DNA of 8,393 nt from Clostridia bacterium (GTDB lineage: Bacteria > Bacillota > Clostridia > Christensenellales > Borkfalkiaceae), in NCBI GenBank assembly GCA_900769565.1, contig CAAGHC010000011.1:1-8393 (forward strand), given 5' to 3'. The translations under genes were made by a program, and so were the position numbers. The notes under the pieces are model-generated. The model did no database searches, was not told the DNA's origin, and worked only from the letters and a program-made list of their open reading frames with translations. This document shows, piece after piece, positions 1 to 6,128 of this stretch; position 1 is the first letter of the stretch; every line of letters starts with the position of its first letter.

Positions 1-2
1 GC

Positions 3-1034
3 GACGAAATACGCGTTATGGTTATCGCTAAAAATCCGTTAAAGTTCTCTGAAAAGGCAATGGAAAAAGTTCTTAAAGAAGAGGCTGAAATCGAAGAAAT
101 TAGAAACGGTAAGATTTTTGAGGCTGAAATCGTTTCTACCAATAAAGGTGGTTTAACTGGTAAGTACGGTAGTTATCAAGTATTTATTCCCGCATCACAA
201 ATTAAACTTGGTTTTGTTAAAGATTTGGAAAAATACGTTGGCAAAACTTTAAGACTTAAGGCAGAAAAGGTTGAGTCAAGAGGTGCACGTCGTCAAATCG
301 TTGGTTCACAAAGAGTTATTCTTCTTGCGGAAAAAGAAGAACGCGATGCTATAAGAGCACAAAAAGAAGCAGAATTCTTTGCTAGCATTCAAGAAGGTGA
401 CGTAGTTCTTGGTACTCCCGTTAGATTTGCGGCATTTGGTGCGTTTATCGACGTTAACGGATTTGATTGTCTTGCTCACATTTCAGACCTTTCTTGGACA
501 GGCTGCAAAGACTGTGCAGAAGTTTTAGAACTTGGCAAACAATATGAATTCAAAATTCTTAAAATTGATGAGGAAACCAAGAGAGTTTCTATCGGATATA
601 AGCAATTACAGGCTAAACCTTGGGACAACGTTTTAGATAAATATAACGTTGGTGATGTTGTTAAAGGTAAAGTTGTAAGAATCGTAAGCTTTGGTGCTTT
701 CGTTGAAATCGAAAAAGGTATTGACGGTTTAGTTCACGTTTCTCAAATTTCTAACGAATGGCTTGAAAATCCTGTAACTGCACTTCAAATTGGTCAAGAA
801 ATCGAGGCGAAGATTTTAGACATTAATCCCGAAAAGGAAAAGATGACGCTTTCTATCAAAGCACTTTTACCTGAAGTTGAAAAGCCTGTTCAAGAAGAAG
901 AAAAACCTGCAAAGGGTAAAAAGCGTGGTGCTAAGCGTGAAGACGAAGAAGATGCTGGCGAACTTCGCGAATGGAAAGATGATACCGATAGTGGTGTTTC
1001 TATTGCAGACCTTCTCGGAAGCGTTGATAAATAA
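3..1034 (+). CDS. S1 RNA-binding domain protein (ribosomal protein S1 / YpfD-like), 5' end missing
   Basis: This is a protein with tandem S1 (OB-fold) RNA-binding domains, related to the ribosomal protein S1 family of Firmicutes and expected to bind mRNA or ribosomes in the cytoplasm. The first in-window ATG is at 18, but the same frame is open to the left edge and reads DEIRV before it. That fits the last strands of an earlier S1 repeat (DEIRVMVI...LKFSEKA), so 18 is probably an internal methionine and the gene is truncated by the window. Counting from that ATG, a divergent S1 repeat lies at about residues 30-103, with FIPASQ at 56-61. Two canonical repeats follow at about 126-195 (FGAFIDVNGFDCLAHISDLSW) and 210-281 (FGAFVEIEKGIDGLVHVSQIS). 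The tail, about residues 285-338, is charged and low in complexity, as is common for this family. Codons are of a highly expressed type (GGT, CGT, ATC, AAC). A terminator follows directly, so it ends its transcription unit. An N-terminal IspH fusion, known in Clostridia, cannot be excluded. Confidence 0.9.
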   Translation, partial: DEIRVMVIAKNPLKFSEKAMEKVLKEEAEIEEIRNGKIFEAEIVSTNKGGLTGKYGSYQVFIPASQIKLGFVKDLEKYVGKTLRLKAEKVESRGARRQIVGSQRVILLAEKEERDAIRAQKEAEFFASIQEGDVVLGTPVRFAAFGAFIDVNGFDCLAHISDLSWTGCKDCAEVLELGKQYEFKILKIDEETKRVSIGYKQLQAKPWDNVLDKYNVGDVVKGKVVRIVSFGAFVEIEKGIDGLVHVSQISNEWLENPVTALQIGQEIEAKILDINPEKEKMTLSIKALLPEVEKPVQEEEKPAKGKKRGAKREDEEDAGELREWKDDTDSGVSIADLLGSVDK

Positions 1035-1050
1035 TTAAAAATATAAATTA

Positions 1051-1081
1051 AAAAGTCTTATCGAAAGATAAGGCTTTTTTT
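1051..1081 (+). terminator. Intrinsic terminator after the S1-domain gene
   Basis: A 12-bp stem pairs 1051-1062 (AAAAGTCTTATC) with 1067-1078 (GATAAGGCTTTT), closed by a GAAA tetraloop at 1063-1066. One T-G wobble is the only non-Watson-Crick pair. A run of seven T covers 1075-1081. It begins 16 bases after the S1 stop codon and 68 bases before spoIIIAA, so it separates the housekeeping unit from the sporulation operon. Confidence 0.93.
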
Positions 1082-1101
1082 GTTATATTTTTTTATACTA
1101 T
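1073..1101 (+). promoter_or_regulatory. Possible sporulation promoter of the spoIIIA operon (weak)
   Basis: A promoter is expected between the terminator and spoIIIAA, and in Bacillus this operon is read by mother-cell sigma-E. The best -10 candidate is TATACTAT at 1094-1101, which matches the sigma-E -10 consensus CATACAMT at 6 of 8 positions. The matching -35 place (1073-1079, GCTTTTT) is poor and overlaps the terminator. The stretch is almost pure A/T, so chance matches are likely. If real, transcription would begin about 10 bases before the spoIIIAA ATG. Confidence 0.22.
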
Positions 1102-1118
1102 CAAATATATTTAAATAA

Positions 1119-1988
1119 ATGGATTTAAGTTTTTTGCCGATAAACGTAGTTAGCGCTATAAATAAGTTAGATTTTAACAAGTTGTATGAATTGAGGCTAC
1201 GCTGTGGATTTCCCGTTGTTGTTAATTATGATTTTAAAAGGTTTTATTTAAGTGATTATGGGGTTAGCCTGGTTAAAAATTCTGCTATTTTAATTTCGAA
1301 TGAAAATATATGCGAGATTATAGACAATCTAACAGAAAAGTCAATATACGCCTATAACGATAGAATTAAACGAGGATATTTAACTTCAAAGGACGGTATA
1401 AGGGTTGGAATTGCTGGCGAGTGTGTTTTTGACAAAGAGAATATTGTTACAATAAAAAATTTTTCTTCAATAAATATTAGAATACCACATGATGTTTTAG
1501 GGTGTAGTAATTATATATATAGATACGTTTACAATGATAGAAAAGTTAATAATACTTTAGTAATATCACCACCTGGGTTTGGAAAAACTACTATATTAAA
1601 AGATTTGGCAATGAAAATTAGTGATGAAAACCTGTTTAACGTGCTTATAATTGATGAACGTGGTGAATTTATTAACGTTAAGCGTGAAAATATTGACGTT
1701 ATAAGTTATTCGGACAAGCTTTATTCGTTTAGCTATGGCATAAGAAGTATGGCTCCTGACCTAATAATTACAGATGAATTATATGGGGAAAAGGATTGGG
1801 AGTGTGTTCTTAATGCGTCAAATAGTGGTGTAAAGATTATTTCAAGTTGTCATGGGAAAAATTTATTAGACGTATTAAATAAAAAATATTTTATTAAAGG
1901 CGTTTTTGACCGATACGTAATATTAAATGACGACGGCAATGCAGGTGTCGTTAAAAACGTTTATGATGGCGAGTTTCATTTATTATGA
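1119..1988 (+). CDS. spoIIIAA: SpoIIIAA, stage III sporulation ATPase
   Basis: This is the cytoplasmic ATPase of the SpoIIIA-SpoIIQ channel complex, related to secretion ATPases and thought to power or regulate the mother-cell-to-forespore channel. The 289 residues are slightly fewer than in the Bacillus protein (about 307). The N-terminal domain shows YELRLRCGFPVVV (23-35) and GYLTSKDGIRVGIAGE (86-101), both typical of the family. The Walker A loop is SPPGFGKTT (150-158). An acidic IDERGE motif is at 178-183, and the later strand DLIITDE (214-220) fits Walker B. SCHGK (243-247) matches the conserved Ala/Ser-x-His-Gly sensor region. A stop codon (1116-1118) lies just upstream in frame, which fixes 1119 as the first ATG. 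There is no Shine-Dalgarno sequence in front of it. It is the first gene of the operon, and its TGA stop overlaps the spoIIIAB start as ATGA. Confidence 0.95.
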   Translation: MDLSFLPINVVSAINKLDFNKLYELRLRCGFPVVVNYDFKRFYLSDYGVSLVKNSAILISNENICEIIDNLTEKSIYAYNDRIKRGYLTSKDGIRVGIAGECVFDKENIVTIKNFSSINIRIPHDVLGCSNYIYRYVYNDRKVNNTLVISPPGFGKTTILKDLAMKISDENLFNVLIIDERGEFINVKRENIDVISYSDKLYSFSYGIRSMAPDLIITDELYGEKDWECVLNASNSGVKIISSCHGKNLLDVLNKKYFIKGVFDRYVILNDDGNAGVVKNVYDGEFHLL

Positions 1989-2443
1989 GAACGATTATTG
2001 CTATAATTGCTTTGATTTTCTCTATATATATCGGCTATAAAAAAGCGGACAAGTATAGATTAAAATTTGAATTTTATTATAGTTTTTCTCAATTTAATAA
2101 AAAAATTAGCAACGAAGTTTCTTTTTCGCAAAAAACAATATTGATGATTGTTAAAGATATAAAAACAGAAAACGAGTTTTACAATGCGGTAAAATCGTAC
2201 TTGATTGACAATATTCGTTTTGAAAATAAGCTATTTTTGACGGAAGAACTTGATTTTTTTAATGATTACTGTATATGTGTTGGTAAGGGGGATAAAGAAT
2301 CGCAAATTGCTTATTTGAATTCTGTTCAAAACGTTATAAACGAAAAACTTGCTTTGGCAACAGAAGAGAATAATAAATACAAAACTTTATACGTTAAATT
2401 AGGTATATTAATAGGTTTAATGTTGTTTATTGCAATTATTTAA
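1985..2443 (+). CDS. spoIIIAB: SpoIIIAB, stage III sporulation membrane protein
   Basis: This is a component of the SpoIIIA complex, related to the type II secretion inner-membrane protein family (GspF-like) and thought to connect the ATPase to the membrane machinery. It has 152 residues, against about 171 in Bacillus. A hydrophobic segment at residues 3-17 is followed by a cytoplasmic helical region, then by the recognisable GKGDKESQIAYLNSV stretch (100-114). The chain ends in a second membrane segment at about 136-152 (LGILIGLMLFIAII), the usual hairpin-like topology for this protein. The start overlaps the spoIIIAA stop by four bases (ATGA) and has no clear Shine-Dalgarno sequence, so translational coupling is likely. 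Identification rests on operon position, topology and C-terminal similarity; the middle of the protein is divergent. Confidence 0.9.
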   Translation: MRTIIAIIALIFSIYIGYKKADKYRLKFEFYYSFSQFNKKISNEVSFSQKTILMIVKDIKTENEFYNAVKSYLIDNIRFENKLFLTEELDFFNDYCICVGKGDKESQIAYLNSVQNVINEKLALATEENNKYKTLYVKLGILIGLMLFIAII

Positions 2444-2453
2444 GGTTGAATAT

Positions 2454-2651
2454 ATGAATATTGACATAATTTTTAAGATTGCAGCAATCGGCATACTGAT
2501 TGCAGTTATAACACAAGTATTAAAAAAGAGTGACCGTGACGATATTGCTACTTTAGTAGCACTAGCAGGATTGATTATAGTGCTTACGCTAGTAATAAAT
2601 ATGGTCAGCGAACTTTTCGAAAATATAAAAAATATATTTAATTTATACTAA
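2454..2651 (+). CDS. spoIIIAC: SpoIIIAC, small stage III sporulation membrane protein
   Basis: This 65-residue protein with two membrane segments (about 4-23 and 32-52) belongs to the SpoIIIAC/SpoIIIAD family and is a membrane part of the SpoIIIA complex. The family pattern is plain: IFKIAAIGILIAV, then QVLKKSDRDDIATLVALAG (21-39). A longer reading from TTG at 2430 is possible, but I chose ATG at 2454. It gives the usual family length (68 in Bacillus) and the usual N-terminus, and it is preceded by AAGG at 2442-2445 with eight bases of spacing. The longer form would overlap spoIIIAB and add a non-conserved leader. The spoIIIAB stop is 10 bases upstream, and spoIIIAD begins immediately after this gene's TAA. 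Confidence 0.93.
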   Translation: MNIDIIFKIAAIGILIAVITQVLKKSDRDDIATLVALAGLIIVLTLVINMVSELFENIKNIFNLY

Positions 2652-3032
2652 ATGTTACAAATAGTATTTATTGCTATAATCGGTGCGATAATTATAGTTT
2701 ATTTAAGAAGTATGAATCCCGAACTAGCGCTACTAGCCACAATTAGCGTTGGTATTATTCTTTTAAGCTTAACAATTAAGCAATTAGGACAGGCGTTTGA
2801 TTTAGTAAACCAACTAATAAATTATACGGGGATTGATAAAAAGTATTATATAATAATTCTAAAAATTACTGCAATTGGTTATTTGGTAGAATTTGGGGCA
2901 AGCATTGTCCAAGATTTTGGACTTAATAGTTTAGCGAACAAACTAGTTTTTGCAGGAAAAATAATGATTTTAAGTATTTCTTTACCGATTATTTACGCAA
3001 TTATAAATCTTGTTACCGGTATGTTGCAATGA
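2652..3032 (+). CDS. spoIIIAD: SpoIIIAD, stage III sporulation membrane protein
   Basis: This is a multi-pass membrane protein of the SpoIIIAC/AD family and part of the mother-cell side of the channel. At 126 residues it is close to the Bacillus length (about 133). Hydrophobic segments lie near residues 2-17, 24-42, 65-88 and 102-122. The conserved region is KITAIGYLVEFGASIVQDFG (71-90) followed by LANKLVFAGKIMILSISLPI (94-113). These correspond to the family's K-x-x-x-I-x-Y-x-x-E-F and LA-K-x-x-x-AGK motifs. The ATG directly abuts the spoIIIAC stop, with no Shine-Dalgarno sequence visible, so its translation probably depends on ribosomes finishing spoIIIAC. Its TGA stop overlaps the spoIIIAE start as ATGA. 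Confidence 0.93.
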   Translation: MLQIVFIAIIGAIIIVYLRSMNPELALLATISVGIILLSLTIKQLGQAFDLVNQLINYTGIDKKYYIIILKITAIGYLVEFGASIVQDFGLNSLANKLVFAGKIMILSISLPIIYAIINLVTGMLQ

Positions 3033-4186
3033 GTAAAAAATTAATATTGTTTATAATTATAGCATTTTCGATTTCTTTAGTTTTGCCATTTAACGTTAAC
3101 CTAGTAAGTGCCGATTCGCTAACCGATAGTATTAACGAGCAGTTAGAACATATTGACCTTTCAGAATTAGAAGATTTTTTTAACAATATTGATAAGGATA
3201 ATGGGGAAACCTTTTCTGAAAAATTCAATAATTTAGTTAACGGTAATTTTAATTTTGAATTAAATAATTTAATTGATTACGTCGTTGAGTTATTATTTTC
3301 AAAAATTAGAGATTTACTTCCAACATTTTTAACTATTATCGCTATATCAATTTTTTGCGGTTTACTTGACGATTTTAAAGCAAATTTTATCGCTGAAGGT
3401 GTGTCGGAAATTATCTCATTCATTGGTTTATTAAGTATAATATTACTGATTTCATCAGAGTTGATTATGATTTTTGAAAATGCAAAAATCACTATGAAAA
3501 ATCTAGCGAATTTAAATAATATTATGTCACCCATAATTCTTACTTTGATGCTTGCTGTTGGGGGAAACGTGTCTGCAACGGTGTATAAACCTGTTGTTGT
3601 AATATTTTCAAACGCAATAATTAATGTAGTTCTTGGTTTTTTATTCCCGTTAATAGGTATGTTACTTATTTTAGGGATTATATCTAACTTTTCAAATTCA
3701 ATTAAGTTGAATAAATCTTTAGAACTCATTTCGTCAATTATTAAATGGGTTTTAGGCGTTACTTGCACTATTTTTGGTGTATTTATTTCAGTTCAAGGAA
3801 TTACTAGTGCAAGTTACGACGGCATTTCAATTAAGGCAACAAAATACGCATTATCAAGTGGAATTCCTATTGTAGGTGGGTTTATTAAGGACGGTTTTGA
3901 TTTGGTTGTTGCTGGCAGTATTTTAATTAAAAACACCGTAGGGATAATATCGGTTATTTCTATGATTTTTATCATTATTTCGCCGATATTATTGACTTTA
4001 GCTTTTTCTTTTTTATTAAAAGCTGTAAGTGCTGTAATTGAACCCTTATGTGATAAAAGAATTATAGGAACTTTGTCAACAATTTCTAAAGGCATCAACT
4101 TTCTTATTGCTTGTATAGCGGTTGTTAGTCTAATGTTTTTTATAAACGTATTATTACTGTTATTCTCTGCAAATTGTTTTATTTAG
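3029..4186 (+). CDS. spoIIIAE: SpoIIIAE, polytopic stage III sporulation membrane protein
   Basis: This is the largest membrane subunit of the SpoIIIA complex and a candidate for its transmembrane core. It has 385 residues, against about 399 in Bacillus. Residues 1-28 form a signal-peptide-like start with a possible cleavage site after VSA (26-28), followed by an exported, acidic, Asn-rich stretch to about residue 80. Several membrane helices follow, near 97-112, 130-149, 166-177, 187-220, 237-258, 303-330 and 355-380. Family landmarks are MSPIILTLMLAVGG (166-179), FISVQGITSASYDGISIKAT (252-271) and IPIVGGFIKDGFDLVVAGS (279-297). The start overlaps spoIIIAD by four bases and has no evident Shine-Dalgarno sequence. 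It ends in TAG, one base before spoIIIAF. Confidence 0.95.
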   Translation: MSKKLILFIIIAFSISLVLPFNVNLVSADSLTDSINEQLEHIDLSELEDFFNNIDKDNGETFSEKFNNLVNGNFNFELNNLIDYVVELLFSKIRDLLPTFLTIIAISIFCGLLDDFKANFIAEGVSEIISFIGLLSIILLISSELIMIFENAKITMKNLANLNNIMSPIILTLMLAVGGNVSATVYKPVVVIFSNAIINVVLGFLFPLIGMLLILGIISNFSNSIKLNKSLELISSIIKWVLGVTCTIFGVFISVQGITSASYDGISIKATKYALSSGIPIVGGFIKDGFDLVVAGSILIKNTVGIISVISMIFIIISPILLTLAFSFLLKAVSAVIEPLCDKRIIGTLSTISKGINFLIACIAVVSLMFFINVLLLLFSANCFI

Positions 4187-4187
4187 T

Positions 4188-4667
4188 ATGAAAACTTGGA
4201 TATTAAGCGTTGCGCTTATGATTATTCTTACCACGGTGTTAACGATTATTTTGCCAGATGGTAAGTTGAATAAAATTATTAAAAAAAGTTTCTCATTTAT
4301 TGTAGTTTTGGTAGTTATTTCACCCGTTATAAATAAGCAAATTACTTTTGATTTGGATTTTAATAATGGTTTTGCACAAGATGTTGTTGTGCAAGAAGAA
4401 TACCTTGAATACGTAAGTAAATTGAAAGTAGACGAATTAGAAAAAAGTTGCGCAAATTACTTAAAAAAATCAGGAATTAGTGATATTAAAGTTTTAATAG
4501 AATATATTTATAATGACAAGGGAATTGCGATAGATAAGGTTAAGCTAGATTTTACTTACGCGATAGCAATTTCTGACGAGATTGAGCCAGATATAATAGA
4601 CAAAATAAAGGATTATACTGCTGAATATCTGAATGTTAGCAGTGATAAAATTGAAGTTTATGGATAA
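4188..4667 (+). CDS. spoIIIAF: SpoIIIAF, stage III sporulation membrane protein
   Basis: This SpoIIIA subunit has two N-terminal membrane helices (about 4-23 and 33-48) and a soluble C-terminal domain (about 75-159) of the ring-building type. The loop between the helices, LPDGKLNKIIKKS (22-34), is the most recognisable family feature. The soluble domain shows the expected alternation: helix (EYVSKLKVDELEKSCANYLK, 74-93), strand, then helix and strand (IIDKIKDYTAEYL and KIEVYG at the end). At 159 residues it is clearly shorter than the Bacillus protein (about 206). The ATG is one base after the spoIIIAE stop and has no Shine-Dalgarno sequence, so coupling is likely. The 3' end overlaps the spoIIIAG start by eight bases. 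Confidence 0.9.
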   Translation: MKTWILSVALMIILTTVLTIILPDGKLNKIIKKSFSFIVVLVVISPVINKQITFDLDFNNGFAQDVVVQEEYLEYVSKLKVDELEKSCANYLKKSGISDIKVLIEYIYNDKGIAIDKVKLDFTYAIAISDEIEPDIIDKIKDYTAEYLNVSSDKIEVYG

Positions 4668-5175
4668 AAGTAAAGGCATTAGATTTTCTAAAATAATCGA
4701 TAAAGTAAAATCTAATAAAAAACTTCAATGTGTTCTAGTTGTTGCGTTAATTGTTGTTTTTTTTATAATATCTTTTACAAATTTTTCGGTTAGCGATACA
4801 AACAACAAGGTTGAATCAAATAGCACGGTAAATCAATACGTTAACGAATTAGAGATTAAACTTGCCAAAGTTTTGAGCGACGTAAAGGGTGTTGGTAAAG
4901 TTTCGGTTATTATTAACGTTGAGTCTGGAATGGAGTCAGTGGTTGCAACCGATATAAACGTAAATCATACGCAATCTGGTACGGTTAAAACAGAAAAACC
5001 GATTATTGTAAACGGAAAAACAGTTGTTCTTAAAGAGTTATATCCAAAAATAGTTGGTGTAATCTTGGTATGTCAGGGCGCTGATAATATTTCTGTTAGA
5101 GCAAAGATTCAACAGGCGACAATGTCGCTTTTGAATATAGATTCGAATCAAATTGAAATTTTAACAATGAGTTAA
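4660..5175 (+). CDS. spoIIIAG: SpoIIIAG, ring-forming stage III sporulation protein
   Basis: In Bacillus, SpoIIIAG forms a large ring in the intermembrane space as part of the channel. Here a short basic N-terminus is followed by one membrane helix (about 23-40, VLVVALIVVFFIISF) and an extracytoplasmic ring-building-type domain. That domain begins LEIKLAKVLSDVKGVGKVSV (64-83), where GVGKVSVIINVESG is a strong family signature. It ends with the pair IVGVILVCQGADNISVRAKI (131-150) and SNQIEIL (162-168). The stretch between the two halves (about 98-125) is short, so the total is 171 residues against about 229 in Bacillus. I chose ATG at 4660 over the in-frame ATG at 4633. The shorter form begins with a basic segment right before the helix and overlaps spoIIIAF by only eight bases. 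Confidence 0.92.
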   Translation: MDKSKGIRFSKIIDKVKSNKKLQCVLVVALIVVFFIISFTNFSVSDTNNKVESNSTVNQYVNELEIKLAKVLSDVKGVGKVSVIINVESGMESVVATDINVNHTQSGTVKTEKPIIVNGKTVVLKELYPKIVGVILVCQGADNISVRAKIQQATMSLLNIDSNQIEILTMS

Positions 5176-5186
5176 AGGAGAGAAAA

Positions 5187-5666
5187 ATGTCAAAGAAAAA
5201 GAAAATCGTAATTCTATCTTGCATGATTGCGCTACTCGCAGTCACCGCCGTATTCAATTTTATATTGACTACGGGTACAGTAAATCCTGACGATACTGTA
5301 GTAAATAGCTCTGCAAACTATTTTTCACAGTATAGGAATGAAAGGATTACAACAAGAAATGAAGAACTTTTACAGCTTGATGCGGTGATAGAAACTGCTG
5401 AAGTTGGTAGTGTAGAACATTCAGAGGCTCTTTCTATGAAAATCGGTCTAACCGATATTACGGAAAAAGAACTTTTACTTGAAAATTTGATTAAAGCATA
5501 CGGTTTTGAGGATGCTGTGGTTGTTATTGGATTAGATAGTGAAAACGTAAACGTTATAGCCAAATCTGAAGAATTAACTACGGACGACGCGATAATAATC
5601 TACTCAATCGTATCAGAAGAAATAAACGCCTCGCCCGAAAATGTAAAAATTATACCTATTTCATAA
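5187..5666 (+). CDS. spoIIIAH: SpoIIIAH, SpoIIQ-interacting stage III sporulation protein
   Basis: This is the single-pass mother-cell membrane protein that, in Bacillus and Clostridia, binds forespore SpoIIQ across the intermembrane space. A basic start (SKKKKIV) precedes one membrane helix (about 7-29). A charged, helical linker (about 45-70) and a C-terminal ring-building-type domain (about 87-159) follow: TEKELLLENLIKAYGFEDAV (92-111), then strand and helix, ending PENVKIIPIS. The length is 159 residues against about 218 in Bacillus; the shortfall is mainly in the linker. Unlike the genes before it, it has a full Shine-Dalgarno sequence, AAAGGAG at 5174-5180, which overlaps the spoIIIAG stop. 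Its codons lean more to C-ending forms (ATC, TAC, GCC) near both ends. It closes the spoIIIA operon. No GC-rich terminator hairpin follows. Confidence 0.95.
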   Translation: MSKKKKIVILSCMIALLAVTAVFNFILTTGTVNPDDTVVNSSANYFSQYRNERITTRNEELLQLDAVIETAEVGSVEHSEALSMKIGLTDITEKELLLENLIKAYGFEDAVVVIGLDSENVNVIAKSEELTTDDAIIIYSIVSEEINASPENVKIIPIS

Positions 5667-5673
5667 AAAACAC

Positions 5674-5702
5674 TATGCAAAATAAATATTTTGTGGTACA
5701 AT
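5674..5702 (+). promoter_or_regulatory. Candidate extended -10 promoter for the asp23-nusB-folD-ispA operon
   Basis: TACAAT at 5697-5702 is preceded by TG at 5694-5695, giving TGGTACAAT, a good extended -10 for the housekeeping sigma factor. The -35 place 17 bases upstream (TATGCA, 5674-5679) matches TTGACA at three positions, which is tolerable for an extended -10 promoter. The ATG of the first gene is 32 bases after the -10. A change from a sporulation operon to housekeeping genes at this point makes a promoter necessary. Confidence 0.5.
5678..5693. repeat. Perfect 7-bp dyad in the promoter spacer (possible operator)
   Basis: CAAAATA (5678-5684) and TATTTTG (5687-5693) are exact inverted copies separated by AA. 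The two-base centre suits a protein-binding DNA dyad better than an RNA hairpin. It sits between the proposed -35 and -10 elements of the asp23 promoter. The sequence is A/T-rich, so chance occurrence is quite possible, and no regulator is recognisable from the sequence. Confidence 0.35.
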
Positions 5703-5719
5703 AAATAAAAGTATTTATT
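5700..5719. repeat. 8-bp A/T inverted repeat overlapping the -10 and leader of asp23
   Basis: AATAAATA (5700-5707) and TATTTATT (5712-5719) pair perfectly around AAAG. The repeat contains no G-C pair and is not followed by a long T-run, so it would be a weak RNA hairpin. It may be a DNA-level site, a feature of the 5' leader, or chance in A/T-rich sequence. Confidence 0.3.
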
Positions 5720-5734
5720 TATCAGGGGATATTT

Positions 5735-6118
5735 ATGGCACGTTTTAAGAAATTTCCACAAAATTCACATGAAGGTAAAATAATATACGGTGACGGAATT
5801 GTTGACGGAATAGTTTTACTAGCCGTTTCCGAAATTCCATACGTTGATTTGTTTGCGATTGCGCCACGCAAAAAAATGCGTAGTAGTGCAATAAAAGTTT
5901 CTTTCGATAAAGACGGTGTGCACGTTGACGTTGCCGTTAAGATACATTATAGTCAATGCGTTTCTGATTTAGCATTTAAAATTCAAGAGGCTATTAGGCA
6001 TAACGTTGAGGCTATGACGGAATATCATATTGCTAGCGTAAACGTTAACGTTAAAGGCATAATGTTCGACGACAAAGTAGAAGATAAGACAGTAAACACA
6101 AGCCAAGAGCAACAATAA
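5735..6118 (+). CDS. Asp23/Gls24 family envelope stress protein (YqhY-like)
   Basis: A small protein (127 residues) of the Asp23/Gls24 family, whose members are common in Firmicutes and of incompletely known function. The family core is visible: GKIIYGDGIVDGIVLLAVSE (14-33), an alternating strand region IKVSFDKDGVHVDVAVKIHY (53-72), then a helix with AFKIQEAIRHNVEAMTEYHI (80-99) and the closing strand VNVNVKGIMF (102-111). The last 15 residues are polar. Its place just before nusB and folD corresponds to yqhY of Bacillus, which has been linked to acetyl-CoA carboxylase activity and there follows accBC. Here accBC is absent and the gene follows spoIIIAH. A clear Shine-Dalgarno sequence, AGGGGA at 5724-5729, supports the start. 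It is likely the first gene of a four-gene operon. Confidence 0.9.
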   Translation: MARFKKFPQNSHEGKIIYGDGIVDGIVLLAVSEIPYVDLFAIAPRKKMRSSAIKVSFDKDGVHVDVAVKIHYSQCVSDLAFKIQEAIRHNVEAMTEYHIASVNVNVKGIMFDDKVEDKTVNTSQEQQ

Positions 6119-6128
6119 GGAAAAACAA

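Noticed and set aside
3013..4098. Three open frames on the - strand (3013-3228, 3277-3768, 3814-4098) opposite spoIIIAE
   Set aside because: The + strand codes for a well-conserved SpoIIIAE throughout. The antisense products are low in complexity and resemble nothing known.
5140..5149. Perfect palindrome GATTCGAATC about 38 bases before spoIIIAH
   Set aside because: It encodes conserved-region residues of SpoIIIAG (Asp-Ser-Asn), and no promoter elements accompany it. Probably chance.
5700..5725. A/T hairpin considered as the terminator of the spoIIIA operon
   Set aside because: It has no G-C pairs and no following T-run, and it overlaps the proposed -10 of the next operon. I see no convincing terminator after spoIIIAH.
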